Part shown: piece after piece, positions 29,159-38,597 of the stretch | Layout: every line of letters begins with the position of its first letter | How positions within the stretch are numbered: the stretch's first letter is position 1 | Assembly: GCF_002968835.1 (NCBI RefSeq) | Contig: NZ_PKQK01000001.1 | Coordinates: forward strand, 1,922,001-1,986,000 | Reading direction: 5' to 3' | DNA length: 64,000 nucleotides | Origin: Paenibacillus sp. PCH8 | GTDB taxonomy: Bacteria > Bacillota > Bacilli > Paenibacillales > Paenibacillaceae | Position numbers and translations under genes: made by a program | The notes under the pieces: model-generated | Database searches by the model: none | Told to the model about the DNA's origin: nothing | What the model saw: only the letters and a program-made list of their open reading frames with translations

Positions 29159-29186
29159 GTAACTTTCTTCGCTTCCCGAACGTTTA
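29159..29186 (+). promoter_or_regulatory. ECF-sigma-like promoter of the 865-aa exported protein gene
   Basis: GTAACTTTCTT at 29159-29169 and CGTTTA at 29181-29186, 17 bases between AAC and CGT. The overlapping TATAAT at 29190-29195 lacks a -35. Confidence 0.45.
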
Positions 29187-29225
29187 TACTATAATAGCAA
29201 CAAGCAACTTATGGGAGGTTTGGAA

Positions 29226-31823
29226 GTGGATCAAAAGAAAATATTTGTGAGTTTGCTCGCGAGTGCAATGTTGATCAGTTCAACAGCTGGCATTGCTATG
29301 GCAGCGAGCACAACCAATAAAACGTCTGCCACCAGTTCAAATAACAGTACATCGAAGAAAACGACCACAACCACAAAACAGGTTGTACATACACTCGGTA
29401 ACCTGTCAGCTGTTAAAGTGACAGCACGTAGTTCCGTAAGATTAACCGATGTAAATATGTTGTCCCAAGATGATGGTAATGTCGTTACGTATACATTGTC
29501 TTACAAGAACAATGACAGCACCCCAATGATGATGCTTGATTACTGGAGCAAGGTAAAGACAAAAGGCGGAACGCTATTTTCACCTAAACTGATCGCGAAG
29601 GATCAAGAAAAGAAAACGATCGCGCCTGGATCAACGGTCGAGTTGACCTATGTCATGAAAGTGGGTCGCGAAGTGAAACTGAGTGATCTGAATTTCCTCA
29701 TCGTGAAATGGGATTTCAGTCAAGCTAACTATGAACGTACGTTGGGTAAGTTTAACGTGCCCGCATCTTATAGCATTACCACACCTGTAGGAAAACCAAA
29801 GACGGTTCGTCTGAGTGATTCTTCCGTGAAGGTGAAAGTTTCGGGGATTAAAGTGTTTCCAGGTGAAGATAAGAAACAGTATGTGAAAATTGGCGTGAAT
29901 TTAAACAATATCAGTTATAAATTACTTGAAAATCCGAATATCAAGTGGATCTTGCGTACGCCAAGTGGTACGAACTATCCGCTATCCCCGGATAAAGACA
30001 GCACGAATGTTAGCATTCAGGCACAGGCCAATAAGGCACTTAGCCTGATGGCATCTCTTCCTACGTCAGTGAAGCTGCAAAAGTCTGAGCTGTTGCTGGT
30101 AGAGGAACAGGGTGAAGAGAAGAGTGTTCTGCCTGTTGCTGCATTGCAACTGCCTGAAGCGAGCAAAACGAACGTAGAAGTGTCTGCAAATCAGCCGAAC
30201 ATCATTTCTGTTGAAGGACAACGACTGTCTACATTGCTTGAATCCGCCAAAGTCCGAATCGATGATGGTGAGTATAGTCTTAACCTACAAATGAAACTCA
30301 AGAATGAAGGCAAGAAAGCCATTAAGGTGCCGTCGTATACCTTCGAGGTACGAAATACAGACGGAACAGTCTATCCGATCGAAACCAAAGCACTGGATAC
30401 ATTGAAGTTGAACCCGGGTGATATCAAGACGATTAAGCTAAGTGCAACCCTTCAGGGTGATGGTGATACAAGCAAAATCAAGCTGTATGTGATGAGTCCG
30501 GTAGACAAAAGTGAAAGCACAGATTCCACAACGTCTTCTCCAACAAATGGATTTGTCTTCTCCTATCCTGTAGGTGTCTATGCGATTCCTGAATCAGTGT
30601 CCAGTGGAGACGGCTTAACGACTGAAACCGTCATCAAGAACAGCAAAGGTACGTTTGGTGTGTCCTTCGGTTCGTTACAACGTTTGCCTTGGTTGGATAG
30701 TGATATCATTGCTGCCAAAGTGACCATCCGTAATGCAGGAACCAAGACGGTACAGTTACCTGAGTTGGAGGCCATGTTTACTATCGATTCTGCTCAAATT
30801 GATGGAGACAAGAAGCTGATCTACACGCAAAGTGGTAAATTGCTTGGAGCCGGTATGACAACAGAAGCATATCTGTTGACTAAGATCCCTTCTGAACTGC
30901 GCATGTCTCGTCTAGAATTGAGTCTGAACGAGAAGGTCAGTGAAGAAGAAACGAATGAATGGATTACGCTCAATACGTCGGGATTGATTCAACCTGTATC
31001 TTTCGTTGGAAGTGGCAAAACATACACCTCAGGTATTGGGGATAAAGAGACGGAGATGGGTGTACGGAGAACGATTCGTTATCCAGGAACGTCATCCGAT
31101 ATCGTCTACACTCAATTTGAAATGACCAATAAGTCTTTGCGTCAAAGTGGGCTTGGCAAGTTAGTGGGTTACTTCAAAACAGCGGATGGTCAGTACTATC
31201 GTGCAACGGCGAAGCAATCCGAGCGTCTGCCAGGGCCAGGTCAGAAGTCGATTGTTACGTTCTGGGCTAAGATTCCGAAGTCTGTTACCTTTTCAGACCT
31301 GCGTCTGATTGTGGGTGAAGGTATTGCAGATAGCAAGTTTGTTACAGGTGAAGGTGAAGCGACTGCTTATGTAAATGCTCTGGCATTTGAAGTGCCGCCT
31401 ACCTCCATTAGTGTTCAAGGCTCACTGAGCAATATTGATCTCTATCCTTACTCTTGGACTGCCAACAGTGTGAGAGCATATCTGGCAGGCAGCTCATCTG
31501 TACAGATTGAGATGAATTACAGCTTATCACGCAATGAAGAAATTGAGATGGGTGAGAACGAGCACAAGTTAATCCTTACAATGACGGATCAAGCGGGCAA
31601 AACATATGAGAAAGAACTGACTTTGGGAACCGATCTGAAAGTAGGCACCAACCAAACGTTGAGCTGGAGTATTGAAGACAGCTTCTTCGAGAAACTGCGT
31701 GGTGGCTCATATCGTTTAAGTATAGACGACCAGTTCCAAGGACAACGCATCCGTCTTGCGGAGCAAAGCTATGGTTACGATGTGACCAAGCTCCCGAAGG
31801 AAGAACCAATAGATATAAAATAA
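29226..31823 (+). CDS. Exported protein of unknown function with repeated beta-rich modules (865 aa)
   Basis: Not recognised. Start GTG 29226 with GGGAGGTT at 29213-29220 upstream. Signal peptide ending near GIAMA, followed by a Thr/Ser/Lys-rich linker (about residues 25-50) and then repeated modules of about 130-150 residues. Recurring phrases are of the type YSLNLQMKLKNEGKKAIKVP and VTYTLSYKNNDSTPMMMLDY, each describing a strand pair followed by a charged turn and ending in a PG-x-x-x-x-L segment. This looks like a string of Ig-like sandwiches. No SLH or LPXTG anchor, so it may be secreted or held by the signal peptide region. Its neighbours are S-layer genes; a surface or spore-coat role is only an inference. 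Confidence 0.85.
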   Translation: MDQKKIFVSLLASAMLISSTAGIAMAASTTNKTSATSSNNSTSKKTTTTTKQVVHTLGNLSAVKVTARSSVRLTDVNMLSQDDGNVVTYTLSYKNNDSTPMMMLDYWSKVKTKGGTLFSPKLIAKDQEKKTIAPGSTVELTYVMKVGREVKLSDLNFLIVKWDFSQANYERTLGKFNVPASYSITTPVGKPKTVRLSDSSVKVKVSGIKVFPGEDKKQYVKIGVNLNNISYKLLENPNIKWILRTPSGTNYPLSPDKDSTNVSIQAQANKALSLMASLPTSVKLQKSELLLVEEQGEEKSVLPVAALQLPEASKTNVEVSANQPNIISVEGQRLSTLLESAKVRIDDGEYSLNLQMKLKNEGKKAIKVPSYTFEVRNTDGTVYPIETKALDTLKLNPGDIKTIKLSATLQGDGDTSKIKLYVMSPVDKSESTDSTTSSPTNGFVFSYPVGVYAIPESVSSGDGLTTETVIKNSKGTFGVSFGSLQRLPWLDSDIIAAKVTIRNAGTKTVQLPELEAMFTIDSAQIDGDKKLIYTQSGKLLGAGMTTEAYLLTKIPSELRMSRLELSLNEKVSEEETNEWITLNTSGLIQPVSFVGSGKTYTSGIGDKETEMGVRRTIRYPGTSSDIVYTQFEMTNKSLRQSGLGKLVGYFKTADGQYYRATAKQSERLPGPGQKSIVTFWAKIPKSVTFSDLRLIVGEGIADSKFVTGEGEATAYVNALAFEVPPTSISVQGSLSNIDLYPYSWTANSVRAYLAGSSSVQIEMNYSLSRNEEIEMGENEHKLILTMTDQAGKTYEKELTLGTDLKVGTNQTLSWSIEDSFFEKLRGGSYRLSIDDQFQGQRIRLAEQSYGYDVTKLPKEEPIDIK

Positions 31824-31856
31824 TCACGAGACTTTCAATAAAAGTGTTACATGCAC

Positions 31857-31892
31857 AAACCTTGCTTTCCGATCTTTGGAAGCGAGGTTTTG
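31857..31892 (+). terminator. Terminator after the 865-aa exported protein gene
   Basis: AAACCTTGCTTTCC at 31857-31870 pairs with GGAAGCGAGGTTTT starting at 31878 (one G-U, one bulge), followed by TGCTTG; the T run is short. Confidence 0.7.
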
Positions 31893-31960
31893 CTTGTCGC
31901 ATCCCTACTTTGTCTCTATAGTTAAAGTTAATAGATTACCAGAGGAGGACAATAAATTAC

Positions 31961-32560
31961 ATGAAATCTTATATGAAAGTATCTCTCGCTGCGCTGGCGA
32001 TTGGTGTTGGTGTGTGGGTTGGGTCAGTATACAGCAATACAGCCATCGGTGCAGGCACAAGTCAGCCGGGGACAGCTGATGATCCGGTCGTAACCAAGAG
32101 TTATGTAGACCAGCAAATTCAGCAAGCCTTGGGTGGTAAAATATCAACAGGTAGTGGTAACACGAATAGTGGAGGCAACAACAGTTCTGGAACTGGTAAT
32201 CCCTCGGGGAACAACAACGGCTCGACAGGAACAGGCAGTACAGGGGGAGACACATCTCTTCCTCCGCTAGTCTCAGGAGCCTCATCTGATGCGGTGGAGA
32301 TTGTAACGGTGAAGCCGGGTCAACAGCTGATCGGCAAGTCTGGTGCGGAGTTCATTGTACGTAGCGGCAAGGCTGTGATCGTCAGTGAAGGTACGAACGG
32401 TGTAGCTGATCTGACGGACGGGATTGACCTGACGAATGGACAGGCAGCGCCGTCGAATCACTTGCTTTCTTTTCCAAGGGATGGACGGGGAATTACAGTA
32501 TTGGAAGGAAACAAATACAGCTTAACCGTAATGGTTCGTGGTGGATATACTCTGAAATAG
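31961..32560 (+). CDS. Exported protein of unknown function with Gly/Ser/Asn-rich linker (199 aa)
   Basis: Not recognised to a named family. N-terminal hydrophobic segment at about residues 7-28 acts as a signal peptide or anchor (ending TAIGAG). The phrase DDPVVTKSYVDQQIQQAL is followed by a disordered tract rich in Gly, Ser, Asn and Thr (about 63-100) and a compact C-terminal domain of about 95 residues (GQQLIGKSGAEFIVRSGKAV and ADLTDGIDLTNGQAAPSNHL). The layout suggests a short anchored helix, a flexible tether and a small folded head. GAGGAGG before the ATG is a strong ribosome site. Similar proteins exist in related Bacilli as uncharacterised. Confidence 0.85.
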   Translation: MKSYMKVSLAALAIGVGVWVGSVYSNTAIGAGTSQPGTADDPVVTKSYVDQQIQQALGGKISTGSGNTNSGGNNSSGTGNPSGNNNGSTGTGSTGGDTSLPPLVSGASSDAVEIVTVKPGQQLIGKSGAEFIVRSGKAVIVSEGTNGVADLTDGIDLTNGQAAPSNHLLSFPRDGRGITVLEGNKYSLTVMVRGGYTLK

Positions 32561-32708
32561 GTTATGTAACTGTGAACGGAATTATTCAATAGTCATACAT
32601 TTCATTTGCTCAGATTACCCAGTTCTAACAAACATTAATAAGGCTAGCGAGCCTGGTTCCTGCTCACTCTATAACTGTTGACAACCAATTAACGGAGGTG
32701 CAGGAACC

Positions 32709-32981
32709 ATGGCTAGAAGCAATCGCAGAGTGGTACCCGAAAGTCGTCAAATGCTGGATCAGATGAAGTATGAGATTGCTGCAGAGTTTGGTCTCAATGT
32801 GGGGTATGGTGGAAGAGGTTTGGCTGGTGCAGATACAGAATTTGGATCTGAACTGGGCGAAGTGAGCGATCATTCCTATGGGCAATACAAAGGGTGGGGA
32901 CATCTGACTTCTCGTGAGAATGGATCGGTTGGTGGAGAGATCACTAAAAGGCTAATTCGCCAGGCAGAGCAGCACTTATAG
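32709..32981 (+). CDS. Alpha/beta-type small acid-soluble spore protein
   Basis: Coats and protects spore DNA; made in the forespore and cut by Gpr on germination. 90 residues, longer than the usual 60-72. Both family signatures are present: [15 protein letters not shown] (containing the usual Gpr site region) near the N-terminus and [20 protein letters not shown] at the C-terminus. Between them is an unusual insert of about 25 residues that contains a second Gpr-like site, TEFGSE. GGAGGTG at 32693-32699 precedes the ATG. It stands alone between an exported protein and metK. Confidence 0.93.
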   Translation: MARSNRRVVPESRQMLDQMKYEIAAEFGLNVGYGGRGLAGADTEFGSELGEVSDHSYGQYKGWGHLTSRENGSVGGEITKRLIRQAEQHL

Positions 32982-33005
32982 GGTGTTTTCCTTATCCCAA
33001 TTTGT

Positions 33006-33034
33006 TTGACACGTCTTGACAAATACGTTAAGAT
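33006..33034 (+). promoter_or_regulatory. Sigma-A promoter of metK
   Basis: Perfect TTGACA at 33006-33011, a 17-bp gap, and TAAGAT at 33029-33034 (4 of 6). A second TTGACA at 33016 is spaced wrongly. The transcript would start near 33041 and have a leader of about 195 bases. Confidence 0.6.
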
Positions 33035-33040
33035 GGCATT

Positions 33041-33235
33041 TGAGGTATGCAACCTTTTCCACTAGGGAAAGGTTGATTTTCGTTTGAGGCAATTACCTGA
33101 AAAATCCTTATCTTCGGTACTGCGGACCCTGCGTCCTTATTCCACTTGGAAAGCTTCGAGGGTACAGAGAACGAATCGCTGTCATGTTTTGTTCGGGCAA
33201 TCGCCATACTATTAGTTATGGGAGGTTGAAACTTC
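33041..33235 (+). promoter_or_regulatory. Long structured 5' leader of metK, not a recognisable S-box
   Basis: The first part forms a hairpin, CAACCTTTTCC (33050-33060) with GGGAAAGGTTG (33065-33075), followed by ATTTTCGTTTG, so it may act as a terminator-like or stabilising structure. The S-box hallmarks (CTTATCxAGAG, the GGCCC-type helix and CGGCAACC) are absent. The remaining 155 bases contain further pairing potential but no motif I can name. Confidence 0.5.
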
Positions 33236-34438
33236 ATGTCTGTTAAAGGCCGACATCTATTTACATCGGAGTCTGTAACCGAAGGACATCCGGATAAAAT
33301 CTGCGACCAGATCTCAGATGCTGTGTTGGACGCGTTCTTGGCGAACGATCCCAATGCTCGTGTAGCTTGCGAAGTTTCCGTAGCCACAGGCTTAGTGCTA
33401 GTCATCGGTGAAATCAGTTCAGCTTCTGAATATGTGGACATTCCGTTTATCGTTCGTAATACGATCAAGGAAATTGGGTACACCAATGCCCAGTACGGTT
33501 TTGACTACAACACTTGTGCAGTACTGACTTCTCTGAATGAGCAGTCCGCCGATATTGCCCAAGGTGTTAACGCAGCACTTGAGAATCGTGACCCGGAACA
33601 AGTTGCTCGTGAAACAGAAAACATTGGTGCGGGTGACCAAGGTCTCATGTTCGGTTTTGCAACGAACGAAACACCTGAACTGATGCCTCTGCCAATCGCA
33701 TTGTCTCACCGTATCGCACGCCGTCTGGCGGAAGTGCGTAAGAACGGTACACTGGAATATCTTCGTCCGGATGGTAAAACTCAAGTGACGATTGAATACG
33801 ACGGTGACAAGCCGGTACGTGTTGATACCATCGTTGTGTCCACTCAGCATGCTGAAGAGACTCTACTTGCGCAGATCCAAAAAGACATTAAAGAACATGT
33901 TATCCTGCCGGTTGTTCCAGCGGAATTGCTGGATGAGCAGACTAAATATTTCATCAACCCAACAGGGCGTTTTGTTATTGGCGGACCTCAAGGAGATGCA
34001 GGCCTCACTGGACGTAAAATTATCGTAGATACCTACGGCGGTTATGCACGTCATGGCGGTGGCGCGTTCTCTGGTAAAGATCCAACAAAAGTAGACCGCT
34101 CTGCAGCATATGCAGCCCGTTACGTAGCGAAAAATCTCGTTGCTGCAGGTCTTGCAGACAAATTGGAAATTCAACTCGCTTATGCGATTGGTGTAGCCAA
34201 CCCGGTATCGATTAACGTGGATACATACGGAACAGGCAAAATCAGCGAAGAGAAATTGGTTGAGCTTGTACGTAACAACTTCGACCTTCGTCCGGCAGGC
34301 ATCATTCGTATGCTGGATCTGCGTCGACCAATCTACAAACAAACCGCTGCTTACGGTCACTTCGGCCGTACAGATCTGGATGTACCTTGGGAGCAAGTGG
34401 ACAAAGTAGACCTTTTGAAAACTCAAGCAGGTCTTTAA
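33236..34438 (+). CDS. metK: S-adenosylmethionine synthetase
   Basis: Makes S-adenosylmethionine from methionine and ATP in the cytoplasm. 400 residues, full length. Conserved blocks: [17 protein letters not shown] near residue 14, [18 protein letters not shown] near 122, and [20 protein letters not shown] near 247 followed by [27 protein letters not shown] at about 33221-33228 serves as ribosome site. It is transcribed alone, between a promoter with a long leader and a strong terminator. Confidence 0.98.
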   Translation: MSVKGRHLFTSESVTEGHPDKICDQISDAVLDAFLANDPNARVACEVSVATGLVLVIGEISSASEYVDIPFIVRNTIKEIGYTNAQYGFDYNTCAVLTSLNEQSADIAQGVNAALENRDPEQVARETENIGAGDQGLMFGFATNETPELMPLPIALSHRIARRLAEVRKNGTLEYLRPDGKTQVTIEYDGDKPVRVDTIVVSTQHAEETLLAQIQKDIKEHVILPVVPAELLDEQTKYFINPTGRFVIGGPQGDAGLTGRKIIVDTYGGYARHGGGAFSGKDPTKVDRSAAYAARYVAKNLVAAGLADKLEIQLAYAIGVANPVSINVDTYGTGKISEEKLVELVRNNFDLRPAGIIRMLDLRRPIYKQTAAYGHFGRTDLDVPWEQVDKVDLLKTQAGL

Positions 34439-34467
34439 TTAGATATTTGTATATTGATCTTCTATTG

Positions 34468-34504
34468 AAGCCCTTGATTCCGATATGGAATCAGGGGCTT
34501 TTTG
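34468..34504 (+). terminator. Rho-independent terminator after metK
   Basis: AAGCCCTTGATTCC (34468-34481) pairs with GGAATCAGGGGCTT (34487-34500; one G-U), followed by TTTG. Confidence 0.93.
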
Positions 34505-34629
34505 CATCTTTTTACAAAATAAAGAACCATACATTTCCATTTTATTAATTGAAAATCTCTCTCTGACCGACATAAATATAGAGGTCTGTACATCAGACAA
34601 TTAGGAAAATGAGATGAGGGGAAGGTTGG

Positions 34630-37600
34630 GTGTTTGTGAAAAAAATAGCCCGTAAGGGATTGGTTAGTCTTATGGTTGTGATGCTAGTTGCACAAGGCTG
34701 GTTGACCGGATGGGTAGGTATGGAGTCTGCATATGCAGCAGACGAATTGTCTGGGAAAGGAATTAGTGCCACGATTCCATTGTTAAATGCTACTCAGGTG
34801 GACGGTTCTGTACCACTCAAAATTGAATTCAATAACCCGGTAAAGAAGGTTGAGGGTACTACAGATAAAATCACCATTCGTCGAATCTCCGATAGCTCCA
34901 TAGTTACAGAGATTGACGTGAATAGTCCGGCGATAAGCGTCAGACCAGACGATATCGACGCTGATGCGAGCCTAGGGAAATTGGTAGAAATTAGACCAGG
35001 TTCAGCTTTGCCAGGCGGTAGTTTCTATGTTTCTATTGGCAGTCAATCTTTTGCCTATGAGAATAATCAACGCTTTGCAGGCTTAAATAGGGAATGGGTA
35101 TTTCATGTTGCTGCAGCTAGTCCAGCCAAACTGTTAAACCGGTCACCGCAAACGGCAGCTACAGGCGTAGCACCGTCTGCTAATATCCTGCTTACCTACG
35201 ATCAAGCAATGTCCAGAGGTACTGGCAAGCTGCAGATCTATCAGGGAAATACCTTATATGAGGAGATTGACGCCAATTCGACACAGATCAGTTTTAATAC
35301 ATCCCAAACAATAGTTACGATCGATTCGGCTAGAAATTGGCCAAATAACAGCACGATATACATAGCTGTACCCGAAGGTTTTTTACGTGATGCCAATGGG
35401 AACGACACGTCTGCAATACAACGAATCGACTGGGGATTCAGTGTGCTCTCTGACCCGAATGCGATAACGGTAGCTTCCCTGTCTCCTGCAAATGGAGCAA
35501 CTGGTATAGGTCTTACACCTGAGATCACCTTAACTTTTACCAAAGAGCTAGATACCAATTACACAGCCCAAGCCATCCTTAAGAATATGAATGGTGGAGC
35601 GGTGAATGCTACAACAATTATAAACAGTTCCAATAATCGTCAGTTGCGCATCATTCCGCAAACGAGTCTGACGAGTAACACGACGTATACTATTGATATT
35701 CCCTCCAATGTATTTCGAGATAGATCAGGAAATCTCTTCACTGGTTTGAATGGAGCAACGGCGTGGACATTCAGAACGCTGTCTGTTGATACAACAGCTC
35801 CTGTACTCAAGACAGTGAAAATGTACAGTAATACGATCATTCGATTGACGTATGATGAGTTACTTTCAACCCTTGAACCATTGCCATCAAGTTTCGCAGT
35901 TACGGTTAATGGTGAGAATCGGAATGTAAGCTCATCTTACGTGTCAGGGGATAGTGTGTATGTTGTACTCGATACGGGAGTAGCGGTAGGGCAAGTGGTA
36001 AGAATAGCTTATACACCTGCAACCGGGATACGCAAAATTCAGGACTTGTCACTCAATGCAGCTCCGGCATTCTCTGCCAGAGACGTTGAGAATGGTCTAG
36101 ATTCCATCATGTCCAAGCCGCGTGAAGGTATAGCGTATACGAATACAATTAATCTCTATTATCCAGAGACCGTGTATATTAACTCAAATGATGCATATAA
36201 ACAATTCAGTGTTACTGCAGATGGATCAGCTGTGGGTATCAGCAGTATGTCGACCAATAACAGTTCACTGGTTACATTGAATCTCAGTCGTTCAATATCT
36301 AATGGTGAAGTTGTCCGTGTATCCTATCAACCGGGTGAACAGCCTGTTAAGGATAGTCGTGGTCAGGCGCTTGCTGGTTTCAGTGGGTTTTATGTGCGTA
36401 ATAGCAATGATACGAAGCCACCTGAATTCCAGAAGGCTGAGATTAATGGTGACAAGTTGTGGGTGTACTATAATGAGCCATTAAGTCGATTGAACAAACC
36501 TCTGAACAATCAGTATTCCGTATTGGTAGACGGCAAAGCTGTATTTGTTAATAATGTAGACATCGAGGACGATCTTGTGACACTAACGCTTGCTTCACCC
36601 GTAACAAGTATACAGATCGTAACCCTTTCTTATGTTCCAGGGGCTTATCGTCTGACAGACTTAGCTGGTAATCAAGCAGCTCTGCTGGATCTTGTTCCTG
36701 TGACGCATACGTATGGGAACGGAACGATCCTGTCAGGTATTTTACAAGGGGACACAATACGGATTAACTTCCGAAACGCGTTAAAAACAGAGCCGTTATT
36801 AACACCTGCTCAGTTCAAAGTACTGATTGGTGGCAAGACCATTCCGGTGAATTCTGCCTCCGTGACAGGTTCAGTGGTTACCTTGAAACTGTCCGAATCT
36901 GTGCCAGCTGGACAGACAGGTACGATGACTTACACACCTGGATTAGTGTCACTTAGAGATGCGCTGAATTCTGAGGTAGGAGCATTTGGTCCGTTAACAC
37001 TTCAGGAGAGCACAATCACTAATCCCACAGATACTACAGCAGTGGGGCGTCCAGCGTGGCTGACCGAGTGGAGTGCGGCTGATTCTGGATTTGGTCAAGG
37101 ACTTCTGGTCATGAGTACCGATGTAGCTTCCGCCAAGAGTACACCCTCACATAATAATCGTACAACGCAGCAGTACACGATCGATGAGACCAAGCTTGGA
37201 CAAGCATTCGAATATGCTTCTGCAAATTATAAATTAAACCAACCTATATTGTTAGAAGTGCCAGCAAGCAATGAGGCAGCATACGTTGGAATTCCATTCC
37301 ATAAGCTATCCCAAATCGCATCCAGGTATCGCACAGGTACGATTGGGATCAAATATAAAGATAGTGTATGGAATGTACCTTTATCTGAACTGAACTTGGT
37401 AAGTATGGGACAAAGTGCAGGGATTACTACAGCTCCGGGTACGGCAACACTGTATGTACAGATGGAGACTGTGCCAAGACTTTCTGCAGGCTCCATGGAA
37501 TATGTTTTATCGAGATCCAACGCTCAGAGTCTGGGAGATCCCACGGAGGTATTCACCACATTATTTAATGGCAACACAGGCAAAAGTGTGGAACAAAATA

Positions 37601-38343
37601 TCAAAAGCCAGTACTGGATTAAGCTTCCTGGCAACACATCCACTACTCTAACGGGATTGACTGCGATTGATCCTAACACACAGGCATTATCCTATGTACC
37701 GACCGGATTTAGAACAACGTCAACTGGAATTACAGCAAGAGGATTACTTAATGGGAATCAGATTGTAGCACCGATAACACATCTGGTTAGCTTTCCGAAC
37801 ACGGCAGATTGGGCACGTAATGCTGTAACCGAATTGGCCTCCAAATGGATTATTACCTCAGATAATTTTGGAACATACAATACAAATACGAAGATAACAA
37901 GAGCAGAGTTTGCAGAATGGGTAGCCAAAGGTTTGGGGCTCAAAGCCAATGCGACAGCAGCGCAAAAATTCAAAGATCTTGGCAAGAAAAGTTCAACGAA
38001 TGCATTAATTGGTGCAGCGGTTGAAGCCAAAATCATTGAGGGTACTAGCGACGGTAAATTCCAGCCCGACCGCTTAATCACCCGGGAGCAGATGGCAATT
38101 ATGTTGGTTAGAGCAATGAATTATGCCGGGCAATCACCATCTCTTCAATTATCTGCAAAGAACACGCTGTCCAGATTTAAGGATGCCGATAAAATAAAAT
38201 CTGAGGATGCTGTTGCGAAGGCAGTTCTGACAGGAATTATCCAAGGGGTATCACCAACGGAATTTAAGCCTTTGGACAGAGCAACAAGAGCACAGGCTGC
38301 AGTAATGCTCAAACGTATGCTAAATCAGATTGGTTACCTGTAA
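34630..38343 (+). CDS. SLH-domain exported protein with Ig-like/SwmB-type repeats (1237 aa)
   Basis: Cell-surface protein. Signal peptide at the N-terminus ending ESAYA-AD. Residues about 45-370 contain three Big_5-type Ig-like modules (recognisable by phrases such as LSPANGATGIGLTPEITLTF). Residues about 380-800 contain repeats of the SwmB type, with phrases such as GEVVRVSYQPGEQPVKDSRG and QIVTLSYVPGAYRLTDLAGN. Three C-terminal SLH domains at about 1056-1110, 1114-1165 and 1182-1235 carry TRAE, TREQ and TRAQ. Start: GTG 34630 is well spaced from GAGGGG at 34616-34621; GTG 34636 is also possible. Codon use is ordinary, unlike the major S-layer gene, so it is likely an accessory surface protein. 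Confidence 0.92.
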   Translation: MFVKKIARKGLVSLMVVMLVAQGWLTGWVGMESAYAADELSGKGISATIPLLNATQVDGSVPLKIEFNNPVKKVEGTTDKITIRRISDSSIVTEIDVNSPAISVRPDDIDADASLGKLVEIRPGSALPGGSFYVSIGSQSFAYENNQRFAGLNREWVFHVAAASPAKLLNRSPQTAATGVAPSANILLTYDQAMSRGTGKLQIYQGNTLYEEIDANSTQISFNTSQTIVTIDSARNWPNNSTIYIAVPEGFLRDANGNDTSAIQRIDWGFSVLSDPNAITVASLSPANGATGIGLTPEITLTFTKELDTNYTAQAILKNMNGGAVNATTIINSSNNRQLRIIPQTSLTSNTTYTIDIPSNVFRDRSGNLFTGLNGATAWTFRTLSVDTTAPVLKTVKMYSNTIIRLTYDELLSTLEPLPSSFAVTVNGENRNVSSSYVSGDSVYVVLDTGVAVGQVVRIAYTPATGIRKIQDLSLNAAPAFSARDVENGLDSIMSKPREGIAYTNTINLYYPETVYINSNDAYKQFSVTADGSAVGISSMSTNNSSLVTLNLSRSISNGEVVRVSYQPGEQPVKDSRGQALAGFSGFYVRNSNDTKPPEFQKAEINGDKLWVYYNEPLSRLNKPLNNQYSVLVDGKAVFVNNVDIEDDLVTLTLASPVTSIQIVTLSYVPGAYRLTDLAGNQAALLDLVPVTHTYGNGTILSGILQGDTIRINFRNALKTEPLLTPAQFKVLIGGKTIPVNSASVTGSVVTLKLSESVPAGQTGTMTYTPGLVSLRDALNSEVGAFGPLTLQESTITNPTDTTAVGRPAWLTEWSAADSGFGQGLLVMSTDVASAKSTPSHNNRTTQQYTIDETKLGQAFEYASANYKLNQPILLEVPASNEAAYVGIPFHKLSQIASRYRTGTIGIKYKDSVWNVPLSELNLVSMGQSAGITTAPGTATLYVQMETVPRLSAGSMEYVLSRSNAQSLGDPTEVFTTLFNGNTGKSVEQNIKSQYWIKLPGNTSTTLTGLTAIDPNTQALSYVPTGFRTTSTGITARGLLNGNQIVAPITHLVSFPNTADWARNAVTELASKWIITSDNFGTYNTNTKITRAEFAEWVAKGLGLKANATAAQKFKDLGKKSSTNALIGAAVEAKIIEGTSDGKFQPDRLITREQMAIMLVRAMNYAGQSPSLQLSAKNTLSRFKDADKIKSEDAVAKAVLTGIIQGVSPTEFKPLDRATRAQAAVMLKRMLNQIGYL

Positions 38344-38375
38344 TAACGAATCCCGCGAAATAATTAATGCTATTT

Positions 38376-38420
38376 AAGAAGCATATCAGCCAGATTAAAC
38401 TGGCTGATATGCTTCTTTTT
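38376..38420 (+). terminator. Rho-independent terminator after the third SLH gene
   Basis: AAGAAGCATATCAGCCAG (38376-38393) pairs perfectly with CTGGCTGATATGCTTCTT (38400-38417), an 18-bp stem, followed by TTT. Confidence 0.95.
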
Positions 38421-38513
38421 CGTTGAGATGGATGAGAATAGCCAAAACCGGCAGTAAGGATGTGGCCAGTGATCTATTTTCATAATCTATGCATGCTAAT
38501 ATAGGGGACAAAC

Positions 38514-38541
38514 GTAACTTTTTCCACAAAAAGCAGTCTAT
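38514..38541 (+). promoter_or_regulatory. ECF-sigma-like promoter of the phosphodiester glycosidase gene
   Basis: GTAACTTTTTCC at 38514-38525 and GTCTAT at 38536-38541, with 17 bases between AAC and GTC. Close to the sequence pattern at 29159-29186. Confidence 0.45.
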
Positions 38542-38597
38542 TAATAGAAGAGTATACTAGAGATCTCGCTATTTGCTGCCAATTGGCAGGGTTCGTG

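Noticed and set aside
32573-32640. Sigma-G promoter for the SASP gene
   Set aside because: CATTAATA at 32633 and CATACATT at 32594 resemble -10 elements, but neither has a -35 partner at the proper distance.
33041-33235. SAM-I or T-box riboswitch before metK
   Set aside because: The conserved S-box segments and the T-box sequence (AGGGTGGNACCGCG) are not present; kept only as an unexplained leader.
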